A DNA stretch of 64,000 nt from Sphingobacterium sp. SYP-B4668. Its GTDB lineage: Bacteria; Bacteroidota; Bacteroidia; Sphingobacteriales; Sphingobacteriaceae. The notes beneath the pieces were generated by a model. It saw nothing but the letters and a program-made list of their open reading frames with translations. It made no database searches and was not told the DNA's origin. Shown here in pieces: positions 54,431 to 63,717 of the stretch (positions within the stretch are counted from its first letter, which is position 1; each line of letters starts with the position of its first letter). The stretch spans positions 1,426,001 through 1,490,000 of the forward strand of contig NZ_CP115483.1 in NCBI RefSeq assembly GCF_027627455.1. Direction: 5' to 3'. Made by a program: the position numbers and the translations under genes.

Positions 54431-56203
54431 ATGGAAACAACATTTTTGCAACGAGGCACACGGCAGCCTGTAATGCCAGCACAGATTCAATCTACTTCAT
54501 CTGAAGGATATACTATTTATCCCTCTTTTTCAATAGCGAGTGGCCAGATTCATGGGGGGTATGACTCCTTGGTTGATTGGTTGAGCAGTCAAAAGCAGGT
54601 TGTGGTAGATGGTTATGTGGGAGTGGATTGGAATGGTATCCGTGTTGCTTTGGATGCTGGGTTTGTGAAGCGTGGCCTTCGTGTAAATTGGATTGATACA
54701 CGAATGTTTCTAAAGAGTGAAGAGACTTTGGATGCTTTGGTGGCTCCCTATATGGGAGCAGTGGATTCGGTCTGGGGAAAGGTGACCGATTTAGAGTTGG
54801 GGCAGTTTTTTAATCTTGAGGAATTGGAGTCGGTCGCGGTAGATGATAGCTATGATGTCAATATTGTTTGGGGTACAGGGGCACTATTTGCTAAGGGCTT
54901 TACTAGATCTATTTATTTTGATTTGCCAAAGAATGAATTGTTGTATCGAGTTCGAGGAGGCTCTGTTTTCAATTTGGGGTCAAGCCACTCTATTAATGGG
55001 ATGACAACCTATAAGCGTCTGTATTTTGTAGATTGGATTGTTCTAAATAACCATAAGAAGAAGATGTTGGGACGGTTGGACGCCTATGCGGATACACAGT
55101 GGGGTGATACGTTGAATTGGATGGAGGGTGCAGCGCTAAGTGAATCGATCAAAGCTATGGCAACTACAGTTTTTCGCCCACGTCCTTGGTTCGATCCTGG
55201 AGTGTGGGGAGGACACTGGATGAAGGATAGATTTACAGAATTGGCTCGTGAGGAAGAAAACTATGCGTGGTCTTTTGAAATTATAGCGCCCGAAAATGGA
55301 GTAGTGATGGAAAGCGATGGTTTGTTACTTGAGGTTGCATTCGATACGTTGATGTATGCGCAGTCCAACGTTATCCTAGGGCGTGATCACGCTCGTTTTG
55401 AAGATTTCTTCCCAATTCGGTTTGACTTTTTGGATACTTTTGATGGGGGTAATCTGTCGATTCAATGTCATCCGTCATTGGAGTATATCCAAGAGCAGTT
55501 TGGTGAAAAATTTACACAGGATGAAACCTATTATATCATGGACTGTAAAGAGGATGCTAAGGTGTTCTTGGGTTTCCGTGAAAGCGTCGAACCAATCAAA
55601 TTTCGTGAAGCTTTAGAGTCTAGTCAAGCGAACGAAGAGCCGCTCGATATTACACAGTATGTAAATGTATTCGATAGTAAAAAGCATAACTTTTATTTGA
55701 TTCCGAATCAGACTGTACATAGCTCGGGTAAGAATAATATGGTTCTAGAGATTTCGGCGACGCCATATATCTTTACGTTCAAAATGTATGATTGGTTGCA
55801 GAAGGATAAAGAGGGAAAGCCTAGGCCAATCAATATAGAGCATGGTTTTAACAACTTAGATTTCACTTGCAAAGGTGATCGAGTAGAGCAAGAATATATT
55901 TCTAAACCCTATGTAATTAGCGAGGATCAATCGCATCAATTGATTCACTATCCGACCCATGAACGTCATTATTACGATGTGCATCGCTTGGATATCTATA
56001 CAGAAGTGTGCGTGGAGACTAATGACCAAGTGCATGTGCTGATGTTAGTTGAAGGTTCGGCGATAGAGGTAGAGGATGCATCAGGCCGTTGCCAACGCTT
56101 CTTTTATGCTGAGACCTTTATTGTGCCTGCAGGGAATGCACGATACACTATTCGTAACCTAGGCGATGAACAAGCGAAGGTAATTAAGGCATTTCTGAAA
56201 TAG
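54431..56203 (+). CDS. Class I mannose-6-phosphate isomerase with N-terminal kinase-like domain
   Basis: 590 residues, much longer than ManA (about 310). The C-terminal part (about 260-590) is a type I phosphomannose isomerase: Zn ligands fit LSIQCHPSLEYI (Gln, His), DETYYIMDC (Glu) and PNQTVHSSGKNNMVLEIS (His). It converts mannose-6-P to fructose-6-P. The N-terminal about 215 residues resemble a P-loop uridine-kinase-like fold (VVVDGYVGVDWNGIRVAL; DVNIVWGTGALF), but the P-loop lacks the GK[ST] of Walker A. First gene of the mannose locus. Confidence 0.85.
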   Translation: METTFLQRGTRQPVMPAQIQSTSSEGYTIYPSFSIASGQIHGGYDSLVDWLSSQKQVVVDGYVGVDWNGIRVALDAGFVKRGLRVNWIDTRMFLKSEETLDALVAPYMGAVDSVWGKVTDLELGQFFNLEELESVAVDDSYDVNIVWGTGALFAKGFTRSIYFDLPKNELLYRVRGGSVFNLGSSHSINGMTTYKRLYFVDWIVLNNHKKKMLGRLDAYADTQWGDTLNWMEGAALSESIKAMATTVFRPRPWFDPGVWGGHWMKDRFTELAREEENYAWSFEIIAPENGVVMESDGLLLEVAFDTLMYAQSNVILGRDHARFEDFFPIRFDFLDTFDGGNLSIQCHPSLEYIQEQFGEKFTQDETYYIMDCKEDAKVFLGFRESVEPIKFREALESSQANEEPLDITQYVNVFDSKKHNFYLIPNQTVHSSGKNNMVLEISATPYIFTFKMYDWLQKDKEGKPRPINIEHGFNNLDFTCKGDRVEQEYISKPYVISEDQSHQLIHYPTHERHYYDVHRLDIYTEVCVETNDQVHVLMLVEGSAIEVEDASGRCQRFFYAETFIVPAGNARYTIRNLGDEQAKVIKAFLK

Positions 56204-56235
56204 CCACCAAAGAAGTAACCAATAAAGAAAACTTT

Positions 56236-59200
56236 ATGAATAGACGAAATAGATTTTTAGTAACCGCGGGGATGCTTTTCCTTGCTTTTGGCCAACCGGC
56301 CTTAGCACAAGAAAATGTTGTTTGGGAGTTGGGTAAGACCGATGGCTCGAGTGGTGAGTTTGCACTATCACCTGGTGATTTTAAGAAATTTTTAGCTCAT
56401 GATATGGGTTATGAAGATAAGCAAGTAATCATTGGCCGTAGCCAGCTTGGTGCGGAGTTGCCCTATGTACTTCCTGGGCCAGCAAATGGTTGGGGTGGTA
56501 CGGGACCTACGTCAGGTTTACGAACACACTTCCTAAACTTTTACTACGCTTTGGATAAACCAACGGATAGCACACCTTATGCATTGGAAGTCAATCTAGT
56601 GAATTCGGATCCCAAAAACCACCCAACATTGCAAGTATCTATCAATGGAAAAAACTACAACTATGACATCAATAATGGTTCAGGGAGCGGTGATCCGGGC
56701 ATTGGTGCCGTAGGTAAAAAGAAAATTGTTGTCAATCTAGATCCATCTACACTTCGTCAAGGATATAATCACGTAACATTGACGGTGTTGAAAGGTGGTT
56801 GGGTGGAATTTGATTCTTTTCGTTTGTTGGGACCTTCCAAGACCAAACTGGTCACAGGATATGATGCTTTGGTGAAACAGGTGAAAGTTGCTGATTTCGA
56901 ATCAAATAGTAGTAAAGGGCGTGTACAGAACCTATTGGTCGAAATATTAAGACTGAGTGATGCCCAACGTGTCAAAGTGCTGGTGGACGGAAAGTCTGTT
57001 TATCAAGGTGACTTAGGCAAGGGCTTGTCGATGTTGGAGTTGCCTCTTACTACTGTAAAGAAGCGCAAACAGAGTATATGTGAGATTTATATTAACGATA
57101 AGTTGTCTCATCGCACACAATTAGAGAGAATGCCTAGACGTCTGGGTGGTGCATCGGACTATGTCAATACCATGATTGGGGCGGCGCACTCTCGTTGGAT
57201 GATTGCACCAGGACCTTGGATGCCTTTTAGTATGGTCAAGATAAGTCCAGATAATCAGAATACGGGCTGGCAAGCTGGATATGAACCCTCAATAGAATCA
57301 ATAGGAGCTTTTAGTCATATTCATGAATGGACTATGGCGGGCTTGGGGACTTTTCCTACGTCGGGCACCTTACAGACCAAGATTGGGGATCAATACGATC
57401 CTGATTCGGGATATCGGTCTCGGATAGATAAAATGACAGAGCGTGCACCGCTTGGGTCTTATCATGTAAAGTTGACGGATTATGATATAGATGTGGATTT
57501 GACGCAGACTACCCGTGCCAGCTTTCAGCGCTATACTTTCAACGCTTCTGATACAGGGCGTGTGATGATTGATTTAAAAACAAATGGAGAATACCCATAT
57601 CAAATATTGGATTATAAGATTAAGAAAGTCTCAGATACCAAAATCATCGGATACAGTAGTCAACTCTCGGAGAATGTCTGGTCTACTGACGCGCAACAAG
57701 ACTATATTGTACACTTTGCCATTGAGTTTGATTGTCCCATCCTCAATTTCGGAACATGGGAAGGCGATAAAAGAAAGACAAGAGAGGATGGTCAAGGTGG
57801 ACATGTGAGGGAGGCGGGAATGTATGTGGAATTTGACGTGCGTAAGCAGAAATCCGTGCAGCTGCGTACAGGTATTTCTTATGTAAGTATTGAAAATGCA
57901 GAGGAAAATCTTCGTGAAGAGATCAGTAAGCCATTTAATTGGTCCTTTGATAAAGTTGTCGCTCATCAGCATGAGGTATGGAATGAGTTGCTTAGTAGAT
58001 TGGAAATATCTTCAGATGATTATTTAGAGAAGGAAAAATTCTATACAAATATGTACCGCGCACTGTCCCGCAATACTTTCAGTGACATCAATGGTCAGTG
58101 GCGTGACTCAAGAGAGGTGGTTCGAACTTTTGAAGACAAAAATGATTTGGCTCTGGGGTGTGATGCTTTCTGGAATACATTTTGGAATCTGAATCAATTT
58201 TGGAACTTGGTTACACCAGAATGGTCCAGTAAATGGGTGAAATCTCAATTGGCGATGTACGACGCGGATGGGTGGCTCGCTAAAGGTCCTGCGGGAATGG
58301 AATACATTCCAGTGATGGTTGCCGAGCATGAAATTCCACTTATTGTCGGAGCCTACCAAATGGGAATTCGTGATTATGATGTAGAAAAGGCGTTTGCAGC
58401 GGTTAAAAAGATGCAAACAACCAGTCCCTTAAAGTTTGAAGGTGGTTTCGCTGGAAATCGAGACCTAGATGTCTATTTAAAATATAAATATGTTCCTTCG
58501 GATTTGGGACGATTCTCTAATACATTGGAATATAGTTATGATGATTGGACGGTAGGTCAATTCGCTAAATCACTAAAAAAAGAAGCTGATTATGCGTATT
58601 TCAATGATCGGGGCACCTGGTGGAAAAATGCCATAGATCCCGAAACTGGATATGCACGTATGCGAGATTCGAAAGGTGAGTGGCTAAAAGACTTTGATCC
58701 ATTCAAGTCTGGTGCCAATCATCACTATGTGGAGGGAAATGCATGGCAATTAACATTCTTTGTGCCTCAGGATTTACCAGGGTTGTCGAAATGGATAGGT
58801 GAAGATGTCTTGTTAAACCGTTTGGAATGGGGTTTCGGGGAGAGCGAAAAGTGGCGCTATAACGGGCCGAATGATCAGTACTGGGATTATCCTGTCGTAC
58901 AAGGTAACCAACAATCCATGCACTTTGCCTATATCTTCAACTATATGAATAAGCCTTGGTTAACGCAAAAATATAGCCGTTCAATTGCTGAACGCTACTA
59001 CGGGCAGGGTATCTCAAATGCATACCTAGGAGATGAAGATCAAGGACAGATGAGCGCTTGGTATGTCATGACGGCAATTGGTCTTTTCCAGATGGATGGG
59101 GGTACGCGTAGTAATCCGGTGTATGAAATCGGCAGTCCAATGTTCAAGGAAATCAAAATCAAGCTAGATAACAAATATGGTAGGGGAAAGCAATTTGTGG

Positions 59201-59370
59201 TTAAGGCTAATAATAGTAGTAAGAAGAATATCTACGTGCAGAGCGCACTCCTTAATGGGAAAAAACTTGATACTTTTTATTTCGATGCAACAGCACTGTT
59301 AAGTGGTGGAGAGTTGATTCTAGAAATGGGGCCTGAACCTAATAAGCAGTGGGGCCTAATGAAGCCATAG
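56236..59370 (+). CDS. GH92 alpha-mannosidase with N-terminal beta-sandwich domain
   Basis: 1044 residues with a signal peptide (MNRRNRFLVTAGMLFLAFGQ, cleavage after LAQ). Residues about 27-195 resemble the rhamnogalacturonan-lyase domain III/galactose-binding fold (YALEVNLVNSDPKNHPTLQV; VEFDSFRLLGP). GH92 follows from about 310 with DYVNTMIGAAHSRWMIAPGP; the probable general acid is Glu833 in YVEGNAWQLTFFVP, with the calcium/base region LGDEDQGQMSAWYVMTAIGL. GH92 are calcium-dependent exo-alpha-mannosidases. The protein is periplasmic or exported. It follows the isomerase by 32 nt. Confidence 0.93.
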   Translation: MNRRNRFLVTAGMLFLAFGQPALAQENVVWELGKTDGSSGEFALSPGDFKKFLAHDMGYEDKQVIIGRSQLGAELPYVLPGPANGWGGTGPTSGLRTHFLNFYYALDKPTDSTPYALEVNLVNSDPKNHPTLQVSINGKNYNYDINNGSGSGDPGIGAVGKKKIVVNLDPSTLRQGYNHVTLTVLKGGWVEFDSFRLLGPSKTKLVTGYDALVKQVKVADFESNSSKGRVQNLLVEILRLSDAQRVKVLVDGKSVYQGDLGKGLSMLELPLTTVKKRKQSICEIYINDKLSHRTQLERMPRRLGGASDYVNTMIGAAHSRWMIAPGPWMPFSMVKISPDNQNTGWQAGYEPSIESIGAFSHIHEWTMAGLGTFPTSGTLQTKIGDQYDPDSGYRSRIDKMTERAPLGSYHVKLTDYDIDVDLTQTTRASFQRYTFNASDTGRVMIDLKTNGEYPYQILDYKIKKVSDTKIIGYSSQLSENVWSTDAQQDYIVHFAIEFDCPILNFGTWEGDKRKTREDGQGGHVREAGMYVEFDVRKQKSVQLRTGISYVSIENAEENLREEISKPFNWSFDKVVAHQHEVWNELLSRLEISSDDYLEKEKFYTNMYRALSRNTFSDINGQWRDSREVVRTFEDKNDLALGCDAFWNTFWNLNQFWNLVTPEWSSKWVKSQLAMYDADGWLAKGPAGMEYIPVMVAEHEIPLIVGAYQMGIRDYDVEKAFAAVKKMQTTSPLKFEGGFAGNRDLDVYLKYKYVPSDLGRFSNTLEYSYDDWTVGQFAKSLKKEADYAYFNDRGTWWKNAIDPETGYARMRDSKGEWLKDFDPFKSGANHHYVEGNAWQLTFFVPQDLPGLSKWIGEDVLLNRLEWGFGESEKWRYNGPNDQYWDYPVVQGNQQSMHFAYIFNYMNKPWLTQKYSRSIAERYYGQGISNAYLGDEDQGQMSAWYVMTAIGLFQMDGGTRSNPVYEIGSPMFKEIKIKLDNKYGRGKQFVVKANNSSKKNIYVQSALLNGKKLDTFYFDATALLSGGELILEMGPEPNKQWGLMKP

Positions 59371-59406
59371 CGTAAAGCGGAAACAAACATAAACCCAAAA
59401 AAAATT

Positions 59407-59901
59407 ATGAACACAATGCTTTTTTATGTGAAGCCGCCACAGCTGTCGTTGAGATGGCTCGTTGGCGGACACCGATTGCTTAACCTACATGCGATACGTT
59501 GTGGGTTAAGCAGTCTCTTTTTTATACTTTGCGTAGTGGCACCTTTCCTTCGCCTCGACTGGGGGGGAACGCCAGTGGTTAATGCTGATGGGAGTGTCTC
59601 GGTAAAGGTGAAAGTGACACGTGGTGCCAATCAGACTGAATTTCATAAAAATTTGATGGATATAACGCTATTCGTCAACAATAATCCTTATGTAGGAGAC
59701 AATAATTATGATAGCCGTTTTTCGCCGCGAATCGCTTTTACAGGGCAGGTTGGCAATGCTAGGATTGGAGAAGTCATCGAATTGAAATCAACCACACCAT
59801 TACCAGCTCAGAGAGATTGGTATATCCGCGCCGGAGAACGGGTAGCACATGGTCTTAATATCTATAATTACAGCGAACCATTAACGGTGACTATTCCTTA
59901 G
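59407..59901 (+). CDS. DUF3823-like C-terminal domain protein, N-terminus replaced
   Basis: 164 residues. From about 50 it looks like the C-terminal Ig-like domain of DUF3823 PUL proteins: ADGSVSVKVKVTRGANQTEF, DITLFVNNNPYVGDNNYDSR, YIRAGERVAHGLNIYNYSEP. The first 50 residues are not a normal signal or lipoprotein start; they include an odd hydrophobic stretch (SSLFFILCVVAPFL) coded across an inverted repeat (59478-59485/59504-59511). It is likely the 3' remnant of a larger surface lipoprotein gene after a deletion, possibly still translated. Confidence 0.5.
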   Translation: MNTMLFYVKPPQLSLRWLVGGHRLLNLHAIRCGLSSLFFILCVVAPFLRLDWGGTPVVNADGSVSVKVKVTRGANQTEFHKNLMDITLFVNNNPYVGDNNYDSRFSPRIAFTGQVGNARIGEVIELKSTTPLPAQRDWYIRAGERVAHGLNIYNYSEPLTVTIP

Positions 59902-59926
59902 TGGATATCCCATAAATCTAATAACA

Positions 59927-61222
59927 GTGAATTTAACAACAAAACAACTTATTTTTATTGCGATTGTTGCTTCCTTGGGTGGTTTGATCTTTGGTTTCGA
60001 TATGGCCGTGGTATCGGGGGTATTACCCTTGATTAAGTCGCAATTTGCGCTTGACACCTTCTTGGAAGGCTGGTTTGTGTCGTCGGCTTTGCTTGGCTGT
60101 ATCCTTGGAGTGCTTATTTCTTCGTATTTATCCGATCGTTATGGTCGCAGGGCCACGATGCAAATTGCTGCGGGGATATTTGTACTAGCTACGCTAGGCT
60201 GTGTTCTTTTGGAAACTTTCTCACCTATTATCTGGGCACGAATCCTGACAGGAATAGGTATTGGAATAGCTTCAAATGTAGTTCCTCTTTACCTCTCTGA
60301 AATTGCTCCAATAAAGGATCGGGGCAAGTTGGTGACTTTCTATCAATTAGCCCTGACCTTCGGAATCGTACTTGCTTATGCTTCGAATGCGTTGATCATC
60401 AAGCAGCAGCCTGTTTTTGAAGAAATGTTTAACTCGGGTTTATTTCGACATATTTTTGCGGAGCAAGAGTGGCGTGGCATGATCAGCATTGCAATGTTGC
60501 CTTCTTTGATCTTTTTTATCGGATTGCTTTTTGTTCCAGAAAGCCCGAGTTGGGGTAATGCTGCTAGGAAACAGTCGGCAATGGGGTATAGTGAGTTATT
60601 TAAGCCTATTTATCGTAAAGCGATGCTTATAGGTCTTTTACTGCCTATTTTTTCTCAATTCTGTGGCATTAATGTCATCATATACTATGGACCTACTATT
60701 TTAAAAACATTAGGCTTTAGCTTAGATAATTCACTCTATGGACAGATTATTATCGGTGTAGCCAATATGCTTTTCACGATGATTGCGATATGGAAGGTAG
60801 ACAGTTTGGGAAGGAGACCACTGTACTTGGTAGGGACGATAGGGGGAGCAGTATCTCTTTTTGTTACGAGTCTTCTTTTCTATTTGGATATGGTGGATAG
60901 CTGGTTATTGGTCTTGAGCATTGTAAGTTTCTTGGCTTTTTTCGCATTTTCGATCGGGCCTTTGAAATTTGTAGTGGCTTCGGAGATTTTTTCGGCAGGT
61001 ATCCGAGCTAAGGCAATGGGAATTAGTATATTGGCGATGTGGCTGTCGGATTTCCTGATTGGCCAGATTACGCCGTTTCTTTTAAGCGATTTGGGGGTGT
61101 CAGGGACATTCGCTGTCTTGGGTGGTGTTTGTTTGTTAGCGTTCGTATTTGTATACCGCACCCTCCCTGAAACGAAAGGTAAAACTAGTGAAGAGATACA
61201 AGAATTGTTAAAAGGAGGATAG
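59927..61222 (+). CDS. Sugar porter (MFS, SP family)
   Basis: 431 residues from GTG 59927. Twelve TM helices; SP-family motifs are SDRYGRR (after TM2), PLYLSEIAP, VPESPSW, DSLGRRP and the end RTLPETKGKTSEEI. Between VPESPSW and TM7 only about 25 residues remain (GNAARKQSAMGYSELFKPIY), where relatives carry about 60-70 residues with short intracellular helices. It probably imports mannose released by the two GH92 enzymes by proton symport. Four nt separate it from the next gene. Confidence 0.9.
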   Translation: MNLTTKQLIFIAIVASLGGLIFGFDMAVVSGVLPLIKSQFALDTFLEGWFVSSALLGCILGVLISSYLSDRYGRRATMQIAAGIFVLATLGCVLLETFSPIIWARILTGIGIGIASNVVPLYLSEIAPIKDRGKLVTFYQLALTFGIVLAYASNALIIKQQPVFEEMFNSGLFRHIFAEQEWRGMISIAMLPSLIFFIGLLFVPESPSWGNAARKQSAMGYSELFKPIYRKAMLIGLLLPIFSQFCGINVIIYYGPTILKTLGFSLDNSLYGQIIIGVANMLFTMIAIWKVDSLGRRPLYLVGTIGGAVSLFVTSLLFYLDMVDSWLLVLSIVSFLAFFAFSIGPLKFVVASEIFSAGIRAKAMGISILAMWLSDFLIGQITPFLLSDLGVSGTFAVLGGVCLLAFVFVYRTLPETKGKTSEEIQELLKGG

Positions 61223-61225
61223 AAG

Positions 61226-63559
61226 ATGATAAAAAGAATAAGCTATTTGTTAATCCTATGCTTGAGCATGATGCAGGGTGCATTTGCGCAGCAGAACTAT
61301 GTACAGTATGTAGATCCTCTGATTGGGACTGCACACGCCCGTTGGTTTCACTTTGTGCCTGGGGCGATACCTTTTGGTATGGCCAAGCCTGGGCCTTCCA
61401 CTAATGGAAGCTTTGGTAATCAACACGGCTGGGATGCTACGGGGTATGACTATCGTCATACAAGTATAGAGAGTTTTCCCAATTTTCACGAATTTCAAGT
61501 GGGTGGTATTGCCTTGATGGCTACTACTGGTAAGTTGCAAACGGTACCTGGTGGTTTGGACGACCCGACCTCAGGATACCGTTCGCGCTTCGACCGTCAC
61601 GACGAGCTTGCTCAAGCTGGATACTATAAAGTGCTTTTGAAGGATTATGGAATTCTTGCTGAACTGACTTCTACGGCACGCGTCGCTTTTCACCGCTATA
61701 CCTTTCCGAAATCTGAATCATCGCATTTGATTTTTGATGTGGGTAATATCATGGGAGAAAGTGGTAGAGTGAAGGATGCCGAAGTGCGGGTCAATAGTGA
61801 TGGTAGTGTGGAGGGATACGTAATCACCATACCCCGCTATGTGGAGAAATACCAGTCAGATGCTGATGTTCGGATGTACTTCTATGCAGTGCCAAGCAAG
61901 CTTGCTAACCAGGTGGGGGTATTTCATCAGGATAAGGTGCAAACTGGTCAACGGATGGCTCGAGGTGTAGGTGCTGGAGCATATCTTGATTATAAGACAG
62001 ACGCAAACGAATCAATCGAAGTAAAGATAGGCCTATCTTACACTTCGATCCAACAGGCGCAGGCGAATTATCAGAAAGAGGCCACGGAGCTGAATTTTGA
62101 TCAAGCTAAATCCCGTAATCAGTCTGAGTGGAATAGCATGTTGGGACGTATACATGTTGAGGGAGGGGAAGATATAGATCGTAAAAAGTTCTATACAGGC
62201 CTATATCATGCATTGCTGGGACGTGGACTTGCCAGTGACGTCAGTGGAGCTTACCCGAAAAATGATGGGACAATAGGGCAGATTGCCCAAAATAGTGACG
62301 GGACAGCCCTTCATGCCCATTATAATACAGATGCTGTGTGGGGTGCGTTTTGGAACTTGACACAACTTTGGACGATTGCTTATCCCGAGTATTTATCTGA
62401 TTTTATAAAGAGCCAATTGTTGATTTACAAAGATTCGGGCTGGTTGGCTGATGGGATCGCCAATAGCAAGTACGTATCTGGAGTAGGGACTAACTTTGTC
62501 AGCTTGGTCATTGCAAGTGCTTATATGCAGGGGATTCGTGATTTCGATTATAGACTTGGATATGAAGCGGCATTAAAGAACGAAATTGATGGAAAGCAAC
62601 GTCCTCGTGGAGCGGGTAAATTGGATGTAGATCGATTCGTTCAATACGGATATGTCAATCATTTGGATAAAGGAGATGATTGGGCTGAAGCCTGGCAGTT
62701 TTCAGCTTCACATACATTAGAGTATGCCTATAGTTCGTATGCTGTAGCCCAATTTGCGCAAGCATTGGGTAAGAAACAAAATTACCGTCAGCTGATGAAA
62801 CTATCCGACGGTTGGAAGCATTTGTTTGACCCTTCTTTAAAGTTGATTCGTCCCAAGTTGGCAGATGGAACCTTTATCGAAAATTTTGACCCTAGCGCTC
62901 CTTGGAGAGGGTTTCAAGAAGGTAACTCTTGGCAATATACATTTTATGTACCGCATGATCCCCGTGGATTGATACAAAAGATTGGCCGAACAGATTTCAA
63001 TAGTCGACTCGATAGTATCTTCATTAAATCAGCTCCACTCGCTTTTGGTGGTGGGACTACGCTGGATGCATTCAGCGGTTTACAAGGATTGTACAATCAA
63101 GGAAATCAACCCAACTTACATGTGGCTTGGCTTTTTAATTTCTCAGGACGTCCTTCGCTTACGCAAAAATGGGTACGCGAAATCAGTGATAAATTCTACG
63201 GTGCCGATGGTGTCCATGGCTACGGCTATGGACAAGATGAAGATCAAGGACAGTTAGGTGCCTGGTATGTGATGGCTGCTATGGGGCTTTTTGATGTCGG
63301 TGGGCTTACTGTTGCTGATGCTAAGATGGGACTCGCTTCACCACTATTTGATAACATTACGATTCAGTTGAATCCCAAATATTATAAAGGTAAGCAGTTG
63401 CAGATTCAACGAAAGAACGGAGCTGTAAGCAATGGATACATTCAAAAAATACGGGTCAATGGTAAAGTACAGCACACTCCTTTTGTCCCTTTGAAAGCAT
63501 TGACTACGGGGGGAACGGTTGAATTACAAATGGGTAATACACCGGTGGATCATTATTGA
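61226..63559 (+). CDS. GH92 alpha-mannosidase, minimal form
   Basis: 777 residues, signal MIKRISYLLILCLSMMQGAF with AQ cleavage. It is a plain GH92 with no extra domain: QYVDPLIGTAHARWFHFVPG at the start, Glu565 in FQEGNSWQYTFYVPHDPRGL as probable general acid, and GQDEDQGQLGAWYVMAAMGL. It differs from the first GH92 enough to suggest another linkage preference. Released mannose would enter through the adjacent porter. Its last codons overlap a remnant in another frame. Confidence 0.93.
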   Translation: MIKRISYLLILCLSMMQGAFAQQNYVQYVDPLIGTAHARWFHFVPGAIPFGMAKPGPSTNGSFGNQHGWDATGYDYRHTSIESFPNFHEFQVGGIALMATTGKLQTVPGGLDDPTSGYRSRFDRHDELAQAGYYKVLLKDYGILAELTSTARVAFHRYTFPKSESSHLIFDVGNIMGESGRVKDAEVRVNSDGSVEGYVITIPRYVEKYQSDADVRMYFYAVPSKLANQVGVFHQDKVQTGQRMARGVGAGAYLDYKTDANESIEVKIGLSYTSIQQAQANYQKEATELNFDQAKSRNQSEWNSMLGRIHVEGGEDIDRKKFYTGLYHALLGRGLASDVSGAYPKNDGTIGQIAQNSDGTALHAHYNTDAVWGAFWNLTQLWTIAYPEYLSDFIKSQLLIYKDSGWLADGIANSKYVSGVGTNFVSLVIASAYMQGIRDFDYRLGYEAALKNEIDGKQRPRGAGKLDVDRFVQYGYVNHLDKGDDWAEAWQFSASHTLEYAYSSYAVAQFAQALGKKQNYRQLMKLSDGWKHLFDPSLKLIRPKLADGTFIENFDPSAPWRGFQEGNSWQYTFYVPHDPRGLIQKIGRTDFNSRLDSIFIKSAPLAFGGGTTLDAFSGLQGLYNQGNQPNLHVAWLFNFSGRPSLTQKWVREISDKFYGADGVHGYGYGQDEDQGQLGAWYVMAAMGLFDVGGLTVADAKMGLASPLFDNITIQLNPKYYKGKQLQIQRKNGAVSNGYIQKIRVNGKVQHTPFVPLKALTTGGTVELQMGNTPVDHY

Positions 63560-63560
63560 C

Positions 63561-63650
63561 TGGGCGCCTGAGGAATATCACCGGGAACTCGTGCGAATGA
63601 CAGCTGATGAACGCGTGATATGGGACAATCACTATGCGTCGTTTTATTAA
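63561..63650 (+). pseudogene. C-terminal remnant, possibly of a sulfatase-like gene
   Basis: Right after the GH92 stop, another frame reads WAPEEYHRELVRMTADERVI then WDNHYASFY and stops at 63648-63650. The pattern MTxxERxxWD resembles the end of some arylsulfatases. There is no start, so a deletion has probably fused the end of the mannosidase region to what was left of the next gene. The family assignment is tentative. Confidence 0.35.
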
Positions 63651-63692
63651 TTTACACCATCGAGTAACAGTTGAATTTAGGGAAAAATATTC

Positions 63693-63717
63693 ATAGCGGG
63701 GTTTTTAACCCCGCTAT
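63693..63717 (+). terminator. Rho-independent-like terminator of the mannose locus
   Basis: ATAGCGGGG pairs with CCCCGCTAT around TTTTTAA; downstream is TTGTC, so the T run is weak. It is the only strong stem after the second GH92 gene. Confidence 0.6.
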
